From: Cymbomonas tetramitiformis
Lineage: Eukaryota; Chlorophyta; Pyramimonadophyceae; Pyramimonadales; Pyramimonadaceae
Reading direction: 5' to 3'
Length of the DNA stretch: 12,358 bases
Assembly (NCBI GenBank): GCA_001247695.2
Contig: LGRX02009889.1
Span: 1-12,358, forward strand
Shown here: one piece after another, positions 1 through 7,600 of the stretch
How the letters are laid out: each line of letters opens with the position of its first letter
Numbering within the stretch: position 1 is the first letter of the stretch
Position numbers and translations under genes: made by a program
The notes under the pieces: model-generated
The model's input: only the letters and a program-made list of their open reading frames with translations
Database searches by the model: none
Told to the model about the DNA's origin: nothing

Positions 1-464
1 GTTGCTCCGCTCGTGTGTCACCGTGTGTCCGACATATTAAACCCGAGTATCTTACGTTTAATCTGACTTTAGACAACCGTGTGAACCCTATCTCACTGTG
101 CCTCTGACATCTTTCTGGCAGTAAATATATTGCCATATATCTACTTTCCTATAACCCTCCGCAGGTCGGGCCGGCTTCAATTTTAACTCGCCGAAACCTT
201 TTATGATTGGGAATTAAACTACGATTGCCCTCTCGGCCCTTATTTCGACTTCAATGTTAAATCGCGTCCGTTAATTATCACACGCTCTGCCGGAATTTAG
301 GGGACGCCTTAGATTTCGGGTTCATTACGAGCAATTACGGCGGAAGCGCTGGCCAATTTTTTGAAAATTAACAAATCTTAGAGAAAATCTTCATCTCAAC
401 CCCTAGGAGAACGTCTTGCGCAACATCGTCGCCTTCACCGCCACCAACGGTCCGAAGGTCTACC
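1..464. other. Non-coding leader upstream of Gag A; possible 5' LTR/UTR remnant
   Basis: No convincing coding sequence is present here. The stretch is visibly AT-richer than the gag that follows and includes a small AT-rich hairpin-like segment around 124-140. It precedes a Gag ORF, so by position it should hold the end of a 5' LTR, a primer binding site and an untranslated leader. I could not recognise an LTR boundary (TG...CA), a tRNA-complementary primer site, or a convincing direct copy of this stretch elsewhere in the window. The ATG at 465 sits in a favourable ACCATG context. Confidence 0.4.
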
Positions 465-2699
465 ATGTCAACGTTCACACCAACAACAACTCCGGGATCC
501 CAACCGCCGACACAAGAACCTCAACCACGTTCTCAACGACGATTATTCACTTCACGACAACCTCTTCCCCCATCTCCAACAAACGAAGAAATCTCCATCA
601 CCATCAACGCCCTTCTTCAAGACCTCCATGCCGTCACCGCCAAAGTGGACGAGATCGCCACCACCGTCACCTCATTTGGATTAGCATTTCAGCGTTCATC
701 TGCTCAGTCCGACGAGATCCACGAGAATTACGTCACGAAGGAAGAACTCAACGACGTCACCCAACTCAACGAGACCATCTTAAACGACTTAATCAAAGTC
801 CGCGACGAATGCGTCAACGCCACCTCACTGGCTCGCACTGTTGCGAGTAGAACTACTTCATCTTCGACGCCATCTTCAGTCGTAATTACTTCGGACAAGA
901 TGTTCGACACCACCAAGGAATTGGAAACTATTCCAGAGGTTACGCCATTGGAACATCGAGATGGGCGAGCACTTCCTCCAACCAAGATCAAGCACATCAT
1001 GGACGACAACACCAGCGCCTTCAACACCCGCTCCACCACCCCTGACGTCACTCCGCTCCTGAAGCAGTTGAAGACCGCCTATTATGCCCTCACGGATATT
1101 CACGAGCGCCAACAACAACGTGAACTCCAATTGAACTTCCTCACCGCGGGCGGCGACATTGTGTTCAAAAAGTTCTGTGACGCCCTGACCCGTGTGCTCA
1201 CCGCCACCCGACCTGGCCACGCCCCAGCACTACTTAACCTTCAACACCGACTGAAGGACGAGCCCTACGACGGTATCTCCAATGGCCTTCTAGCTCAACT
1301 TCTACTTGCGGCCACTTGTGCCAACACACAGATTGTGTTGTCACAAATTGTGAAGGACTCCCCCCAGGCTCAGGTGGACGGCAGGCTGCTTCTGCTGCAC
1401 GTGCACTGCCGCCTGATCACCTACCCCCCCTCCACGGACCACTCCAACCTCACCAAGGCCAAGGCCCTCCGAATCTCTGAGTCCGAGGACCCCGCCTTGA
1501 AGCTGAACACCTTCGCCAACCTCATCGGCAACCACAGGCAGCTTCACCCCGCCTTCTCTGGACAGCAGGTGCAGGAGGTCCTCATTGACATCTTACGGGC
1601 CTCCCAGGAGACGGCCGAGCACCTCTTCAACATCCCTCTGTACTTCGAGGTCATCCGCATTTACGAGGAGAACAACCGCTTCACCTCCTCTGGCTTCCCC
1701 GGTGGTCTTCAGAAGTTCATTGAGGCCATCACTAATGTGTGGTACACCCAGGGCTCTGCCCACCATTCCCAGCTCCCTGGCTCTTCATCCCGCCCCCGAG
1801 CTGCCTCCATGACGGGGGAAGTCCGTGAGGGAGGGCGGGGCTCGGCTGACACCACCAAGCCGAGAGAGAAGCACCCTAATGGCAAGGGCGGCAAGGGGGG
1901 CAAGGGTGGCAAGGGTACGCACCCTCGGGCCACCACACCACCTCCATCCAGGCCCCGCTCACCACTACGGGGCGGCACCAGATCTGCCTTCATTGAGCAC
2001 GAGAAGGCCATGTACAAAGCGGCCAAGCTCAAGCACGCCGGCTCCACCAACAAGGACTCCACCCCCTCTGGCACCTGGGACCGCTTCAAGTTCACCCCCT
2101 CCGACCCCAATGACAAGTCCATCGGCCACCCCTGCCGCTCCTGCAAGTACAAGTACAACAAGACCGTCACCCACTCCCTCGGCAGGTTCGGCTGCCCCTG
2201 CACACTGGCTGAGAGAGCCGACATGTGGGTTAAAGCCGGCCCCCCTCCATCTGTGAACCATGTCTCTGCCCCCGCCCCTCCACACCCCTTTCCTGCCACC
2301 CCACCGCACCCCTGCCACCCCCACCTCACCCCCACCGACAGTGCATCAGCCAGCACCGCATCCGAGCTGGCAGCTCTCAGGCAGGAGGTTGCACAGCTCA
2401 GAGCAGCCACCCCCTCCGCCACCCCGCCCCCCCGCCGCTCTGAGTTTCACCATCCAGCTCAGGCAGTCAGCTTCCAGGCAGACCAGGAGGATGATGAGAC
2501 TGAGTGGCCCGCCCTCACCAGTAAGCCCTGGATCCCTCAGTTCTCTGGCCCCTCACCTCACCCAACCCCCTCGGCTTCGGCCAACCACTTCTCCCCCAAT
2601 CCCTTCAGCTCCCTCTCCCCCTCCGCCTCTCCACCCGACACCCAGTTCACCTTCCCCCAGCTGGAGCCCCACCGCCCTCTTTGCATTCAGATACTTTGA
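465..2699 (+). CDS. gag: Gag-like polyprotein of copia-type unit A (744 aa)
   Basis: Structural protein of an LTR retrotransposon, inferred from position and architecture rather than from a recognisable named family. The start is the ATG at 465 in ACCATG context. Order: a Pro/Thr/Gln-rich N-terminus; a predicted coiled coil (about residues 38-70); an alpha-helical capsid-like core (about residues 200-430); a Gly/Lys-rich basic stretch at 1881-1915, likely nucleic-acid binding; a Cys/His cluster at 2133-2201 (C-X2-C-X9-H-X6-C-X-C); a short coiled coil at about 2355-2405; and a conserved-looking acidic segment ending in EWPALTSKPWIPQF. The Cys/His spacing is not the usual CCHC knuckle. The frame ends at TGA 2697-2699, embedded in CTT TGA C, and the +1 frame continues. 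It could be a different low-complexity element protein, but a Gag upstream of a protease-bearing frame is the simplest reading. Confidence 0.65.
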   Translation: MSTFTPTTTPGSQPPTQEPQPRSQRRLFTSRQPLPPSPTNEEISITINALLQDLHAVTAKVDEIATTVTSFGLAFQRSSAQSDEIHENYVTKEELNDVTQLNETILNDLIKVRDECVNATSLARTVASRTTSSSTPSSVVITSDKMFDTTKELETIPEVTPLEHRDGRALPPTKIKHIMDDNTSAFNTRSTTPDVTPLLKQLKTAYYALTDIHERQQQRELQLNFLTAGGDIVFKKFCDALTRVLTATRPGHAPALLNLQHRLKDEPYDGISNGLLAQLLLAATCANTQIVLSQIVKDSPQAQVDGRLLLLHVHCRLITYPPSTDHSNLTKAKALRISESEDPALKLNTFANLIGNHRQLHPAFSGQQVQEVLIDILRASQETAEHLFNIPLYFEVIRIYEENNRFTSSGFPGGLQKFIEAITNVWYTQGSAHHSQLPGSSSRPRAASMTGEVREGGRGSADTTKPREKHPNGKGGKGGKGGKGTHPRATTPPPSRPRSPLRGGTRSAFIEHEKAMYKAAKLKHAGSTNKDSTPSGTWDRFKFTPSDPNDKSIGHPCRSCKYKYNKTVTHSLGRFGCPCTLAERADMWVKAGPPPSVNHVSAPAPPHPFPATPPHPCHPHLTPTDSASASTASELAALRQEVAQLRAATPSATPPPRRSEFHHPAQAVSFQADQEDDETEWPALTSKPWIPQFSGPSPHPTPSASANHFSPNPFSSLSPSASPPDTQFTFPQLEPHRPLCIQIL

Positions 2700-2700
2700 C
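2694..2700 (+). promoter_or_regulatory. Candidate programmed +1 ribosomal frameshift site (CTT TGA C)
   Basis: The Gag A stop is preceded by CTT and followed by C. A P-site tRNA slipping one base from CUU to UUU places GAC next in the ribosome and enters the frame that stays open to 4617. The heptamer is the same as the bacterial release-factor-2 slip site and close to the Ty1 site CUU AGG C. I did not model downstream structure. Chance occurrence, or an indel separating the two frames, remains possible. Confidence 0.45.
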
Positions 2701-4617
2701 ACCGTCACGGCTACTGACTTGAGAGAGGACCCGGACCACGAGGACCCGGCTTGGGAGAGGACAAAGCGGCAGAGGAAGCGGGACAAGGAGAAGCAGAAGA
2801 AGGCCATTCAGCAGCAGCAGAAGCTTCAGCGGCAGCACCAGGTAGCTGAATCACTGGCTTCGGCCAACAGCACCGCCACCGCCCCAGTCCAGACAGACAT
2901 CACCGTGGACTGCAACACCCAGTGCCCTGTGCCCTACCTGACTGACCTCTTGACCGGCAGCACCTCAGTGGCCTCCACCATCTCCGAGGACACTCTGGAC
3001 ACTGCCTCCGAGGACACTCTGGACACTGCCTCCGAGGACACTCTGGACACTGCCACCGAGGACACTCCGGACACTGCCACCACCCCTCCCACCTCCACCG
3101 CTCCCCTCCCACCACCATCACCACCCCCCGACTGCCACCAGCCTGAGCCTCGGGCCATTGGTATCCCCCCAGCCACCACAATTGCACCTGACACTGCATG
3201 CATTCATATTGCAGTGCCTGGGATGGGGATGCATTGGGAGGGCACGCATACGGACCCAGTTCACATTGCTGCCGTACACACCGCCACACCACAGCCTGGC
3301 TGTAACACTCCCTCGGTCACACGCACCCTAGTAGCCATTGCCATGCACTGGATCTCCTTCCACGTTGCTGTGCTCCTCGCACTTTTGCACATAACACTGA
3401 CATACACATTCTATATGTCACCTCGGCCGGCTATCACCTTCTCACAGCCGGCCTATGCCAGTGCCACGGCACCGGCCAATGCCTCACCTCAGCCAGCCTC
3501 CGGTGGTGCCACGGCACCGGCTACTGCCTCCACACAGCCAGCCTCCGGTGGTGCCACGGCACCGGCTACTGCCTCCACACAGCCAGCCTCCGGTGGTGCC
3601 ACGGCACCGGCTACTGCCTCACCTCAGCCGACCTCCGGTGGTGCCACGGCACCGGCTACTGCCTCACCTCAGCCGGCCTCCGGTGGTGCCACGGCACCGG
3701 CTACAGCCTCACCTCAGCCGGCCTCCGCCAGTGCTACGGCACCGGCCAACCACACACCACATTTGCCCTCCGGTGGTGTCACCGCAGCTCCCACCACACT
3801 CTGTGAGCCAGCAGCTGCCTCCACACCGCCCCTGGGACACAGTGCCGATGAGGCGCTTGTGGGCACGCCCACCGATCACACCGTCTGTACTGACGGTGCA
3901 ACCACCGCTGACACCCCTACATCTCTCAGCACAGCTCTCGGGGCCGACACTACAGTGGCCTCCGAGCAACCGCCTACACTCGGTGCCCCTGACAGCTCCC
4001 TAGCCCCCTTGGAGTGTACATACCCCGGGCTTGAGAGTATTGGCCTGTGGGCCGATGTCTCCGACTCAGGCTCCGAGTCAGACACCGAGGGCTATCCGCC
4101 CCAACACACACCTCCTCCTCCTCCTCCTCCAGTATCCGACACTGACGGTACGGTGCCTGCTCAGCCCACTGCCGATAGGGCAACTACACGGGCTACAGCG
4201 GGCACCCTGCCTGCATTGGTGGACACTGACCGGCTGGCTGCTACCTCAGACACACACATGCAGCCCCCGGTCCCGTCCACAGTGCAGGCCTGTGCCGTCA
4301 CACCGGATTTCCAGTTCCCTCCTATCCCTGAATCTCAGGAGGACACCTCGGAGACCACTACTAAGTGGAAGCAGTTCATGGCAGACACCCCGATCCGCAC
4401 TGACACACCTCGGCCACGGCCAGACAGCTCACCCTCCCCAGAGCACTCTCAGTGGGATTTCTCAGTTGTGCCATCTCCCTCCTTCCAACAGCTTAATCAG
4501 TTCCTGGAGAACTACACCCTGACTCACCCCTCATATTGCACCAGTGACCCTAATGAGGATTGGGCCCAGTTTGAGGTCTTTGATGACCACCATTTGGGCC
4601 CCTGGGGTCAGCATTGA
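2698..4617 (+). CDS. Gag-protease linker frame with membrane segment and mucin-like repeats (+1 frame relative to Gag A)
   Basis: This frame is open from before 2260, where its first ATG lies. In the 2260-2699 overlap the Gag frame looks like the real one, so translation probably enters near 2698 by +1 frameshift. Visible parts: a highly charged Arg/Lys/Gln-rich helical segment (about 2740-2850); four 24-bp repeats (2983-3078) giving acidic SEDTLDTA units; one strong hydrophobic segment (about 3328-3417) suitable as a transmembrane helix; seven 45-bp repeats (3445-3759) giving Ala/Thr/Ser/Pro-rich units with few charges, mucin-like; an acidic SGSESDTEG patch before a polyproline run; and a C-terminus rich in aromatic and acidic residues. 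No enzymatic motif was recognised. All repeat periods are multiples of three. It stops at TGA 4615-4617, and the next large frame continues in the same phase. Confidence 0.5.
   Translation, partial: DTVTATDLREDPDHEDPAWERTKRQRKRDKEKQKKAIQQQQKLQRQHQVAESLASANSTATAPVQTDITVDCNTQCPVPYLTDLLTGSTSVASTISEDTLDTASEDTLDTASEDTLDTATEDTPDTATTPPTSTAPLPPPSPPPDCHQPEPRAIGIPPATTIAPDTACIHIAVPGMGMHWEGTHTDPVHIAAVHTATPQPGCNTPSVTRTLVAIAMHWISFHVAVLLALLHITLTYTFYMSPRPAITFSQPAYASATAPANASPQPASGGATAPATASTQPASGGATAPATASTQPASGGATAPATASPQPTSGGATAPATASPQPASGGATAPATASPQPASASATAPANHTPHLPSGGVTAAPTTLCEPAAASTPPLGHSADEALVGTPTDHTVCTDGATTADTPTSLSTALGADTTVASEQPPTLGAPDSSLAPLECTYPGLESIGLWADVSDSGSESDTEGYPPQHTPPPPPPPVSDTDGTVPAQPTADRATTRATAGTLPALVDTDRLAATSDTHMQPPVPSTVQACAVTPDFQFPPIPESQEDTSETTTKWKQFMADTPIRTDTPRPRPDSSPSPEHSQWDFSVVPSPSFQQLNQFLENYTLTHPSYCTSDPNEDWAQFEVFDDHHLGPWGQH
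2983..3078 (+). repeat. Four tandem 24-bp units, in frame
   Basis: Four consecutive 24-bp units begin at 2983, 3007, 3031 and 3055. The first three are identical and the fourth differs at two bases (S to T, L to P). They encode the octapeptide SEDTLDTA. The period is divisible by three, so copy number can change without breaking the frame. Confidence 0.95.
3445..3759 (+). repeat. Seven tandem 45-bp units, in frame
   Basis: Units of exactly 45 bp begin at 3445, 3490, 3535, 3580, 3625, 3670 and 3715, encoding the 15-mer QPASGGATAPATASP and variants. The two outer units share ASATAPAN instead of the central SGGATAPAT, so the inner five look like a later expansion between older edge units. The array is open in other frames as well, which produces spurious ORFs on both strands. 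Confidence 0.95.
4111..4130 (+). repeat. CCT trinucleotide microsatellite (polyproline)
   Basis: Six CCT units plus CC encode a short proline run in the linker frame. This is a likely length-variable site. Confidence 0.9.
4615..4617 (+). other. In-frame TGA separating linker frame and protease-bearing frame
   Basis: The linker frame and the 4618-9375 frame have the same phase and are separated only by this TGA (context CAT TGA GGT). The downstream frame has no ATG before its protease motif at 4765, so a protease product would need stop-codon readthrough, a repaired codon, or splicing. The +3' context GGT is not one of the well-known strong readthrough contexts. Confidence 0.5.
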
Positions 4618-7600
4618 GGTCTACGACCCTGCGGTTGCAGCGCCGTGGGGAGAGACCTCAGCTGCACCGACAGTGCCCCGCACTGTCCCCACGGCACACC
4701 GGTCTTCCTCCCCCTGCTTGGGAAAGGCCGCCGTGCCTCCAACACGCACGGGCACCTCCTTGTAGATTCAGGAGCCTCACATCTCCTCCTGAACAACAGG
4801 GAGCTCTTCACTGAGTTGTCCCCGTGCACCTCCAGCATGACCACAGCCTCAAATAAGCATTACAAGCCTCACAGTGTCGGCACAGCCTCCATTGATTTCC
4901 AGTACACCGACGGCACTTGGATCACACTCCCCTTTCTCCAAGCCTTCTATGATCCAAATGCCCCAAACCTCCTCTCAGTCCGCCAGATGCTCAGACACGG
5001 GGCCCGCTCCCCTGACTTCATCGACCTCACATGGCACCACGGTGCTTCTCTCTTTGACCTCTATGACACTGGCAGAGACTATGTTGTACACCCCAGCAGC
5101 TGGCGAGCCACCCCATCTGCCCACTCCATAGCACAGAGGAGACCCCTCCTGCAGCCTGCCCCTTCGGAGCTTGCAGAGAAGGGCACAGTCGACTGGATGG
5201 TTGCTAGGTCCGCCTACAGAGAGTTTGCTCAGCACAGTCCACATGGCTATTGTGACACAGACCTCTACACGGACGGCATCCCCTACCCACGGGGTAACAC
5301 ACAGTGCCAGCACTACTACTCCCTCGAGGACCCTGCTGAAGATCATGTCTGGTGCGGGCGCTCTTTCTGGGCCAACCCGCCCTTCATCAACTCCATTATC
5401 CAAAGGATGTTGATGAAGATGCTCGAGGACTTCTGGTTAGACCCTAATAACACCTCATACACGGTGTGTCTTCGGAAGTCACCATCTGCAGCCTGGTGGC
5501 CACTCACCTATCACTTTCAGGAGATAGCCACCATCCCAGCAGGCACACCCGGCTTCTTCTCCCGCCCTCGAGCTGGTACCTACTCCCCCCAGGACCTCAC
5601 ACATGCAGGAGAGGAGGGCGGTGCTGACCGTGTCTTCATCCAGGGGGCTCCGTTCGACACCATCATCCTTTTCAAGGATGCCACCACAGTCCCCAGGATT
5701 GACCCTCATCAGTACCTCCATGCCTGTCTGGGCCACTACTCACACCAGTACATTGCTCACCTCTTCTCACAGGGGCTTCACGGCAAAGTTATTCTAACTG
5801 CCTTAGTCAGGGACGTAATGCCTGATCGTGAGGACTTCGACAAGACAGACTTCATTTTCACACCCACAGTAGAGGTCCCGGCAGGTGTGAACCCCAAGCA
5901 GTTCATCAAAGCGTTCACTGACGCTGTCAGTAACGCTTCGACTGACTTGGGGCAGCACTCTAGCCTCGACATCTCGAGGGAAGATGCGGTCCGTCTGTTC
6001 CTTCGTCGCACGTGTCCCGTCACCTACAAACAGGTGCACGAGGACTACGCGATTGAAAAGGTCAAAACACAGGCTGAGCTGACCCTGGTGAGCTGTGGAC
6101 TCGCGATTCAGCGGGTCTACAACACACTAGGGAAAGCGAAGCAACTGACTAGCGCTTTCTATAATGATGCAGGACACCGCCACGGTGAACGTGGCGGTCT
6201 GGATTCCAGGGGAGCCCCTGACCTGCGCCCTGCCCGCCCGCGTGATGCTTACTACCCTGCTCGGTCTTCCCACCCCTTTAAGGGGAAGAGGAAGAGTTTC
6301 CGATTCGCTGCCTCCCCCTTGCCGAAGGGGGGGAATTGGCCACAGGGAATCCGCAGGAAAGGCAAAGGCAAAGGCAAAGGCAAAGGCAAGAAGGGCAAGG
6401 GGCAATCGCAGAAGACCCGAGTCACCTTCCACCCGGGTTCCAAGCAGTTCATGGGCAACTGTTGGTCCTGCGGTGGGAGGCACCGCCAGGCAGACTGTAC
6501 ACACATGCAGCACCTGGCGGCACACTCCATGCGGCTTGACCCCGAGACTCTAGCCGAAGGGGCCTTCACGGATGTTCTGGCAGCTCGCTTTCAGGCAGCT
6601 TATGAGCATTCGGAGGAGGCCTTTCAGGCAGTCTGTTGGGAACACGGCACACCAGACATTTGTGACTCGTCGGAGTCGGTGTGCACGTACCCTGACGACG
6701 GATCCCTGTCCTTTGCCGCCTACCTCACCCAGGGGGATGAGGCCTCTCATGCACCCGCTTGGGCACCACAGGAGTGGACTGACTCTGAGTGGGATGCTTG
6801 GGAGCCTGACTCCTACACTCAGGAACAACATGAGGAGTGGGATCGGCTTCAAAGAAAGGCTTCCGCAAAATTCCAGGCCTTTTGCTATGCAGGGGAAGAA
6901 ACAGACTACAATGAGCAAGATCTTCAGGAGCCGTACTCTTCCCTTTCTCTAGGGAGAGTTCATTTTGGCAGCTTCGGGGTGGGTGGTGTCGATCGTGACA
7001 CCACGCACACCCCACCGGTCGTTGCCCGCATGGACTCTGCACCTGCCGTGGCACCGCTTGATCTTTCATCGTTCTACCGTGCGGACCCGAGCATCGCATG
7101 CTCACCGTGTGACCCACAGCCTGCGTCTATTCGATCACATCTCGACGCAGGTGTGATGTTATACGGGACCGCTCAGACATTGGATCATGCCGCGACGGTA
7201 TCGGGTGACACACTGGACGATGCCGAGCATGGAGACACCTGTTTGCACCCCGTGTCAGCGCTCTTCGCACACGAGACACCCCTGGAGCCTAGCTCCGGGT
7301 TGTTCGCTGACATGGTGTTGGCAGGTGACCTTCGGTTTCAGTCAATGACCGAACAACATCACAGTGAGACCCGGGAGGAAGGGGGGGCTTGGGGGCCGAG
7401 GTCTTGGAGTTCACAGCTGGAGTCTGTGACTGGACCGGAGCCCGGCCCTCCCGTGGAGCTTCGGCGGTCCCTTCCCTCACGGGTTTCAAAGGTTGTTACT
7501 CCTCCCGGCCTCACCGACAGGGAGCAGGACCACTGGGACAGGCTGTGGTGTGAGGATCACACCCAGCCCACCCAGTGGCACGACACCCTGCCGGCTTCGG

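Noticed and set aside
1..16. Similarity of the first 16 bases to 10744-10759 (14 of 16), possibly LTR copies
   Set aside because: The match does not extend, and a second weak match (about 383 versus 10817) is at an inconsistent distance, so this is not evidence of paired LTRs.
1709..2422. 237-codon reverse-strand open frame across Gag A
   Set aside because: It is a shadow of GC-rich, Pro-rich coding sequence on the + strand, Gly/Val-rich and without domain features.
3455..4003. 182-codon + frame over the 45-bp repeats
   Set aside because: The repeat period is a multiple of three and lacks stops in several frames, so extra open frames are expected. This one gives only a Pro/His/Arg-rich repeat.
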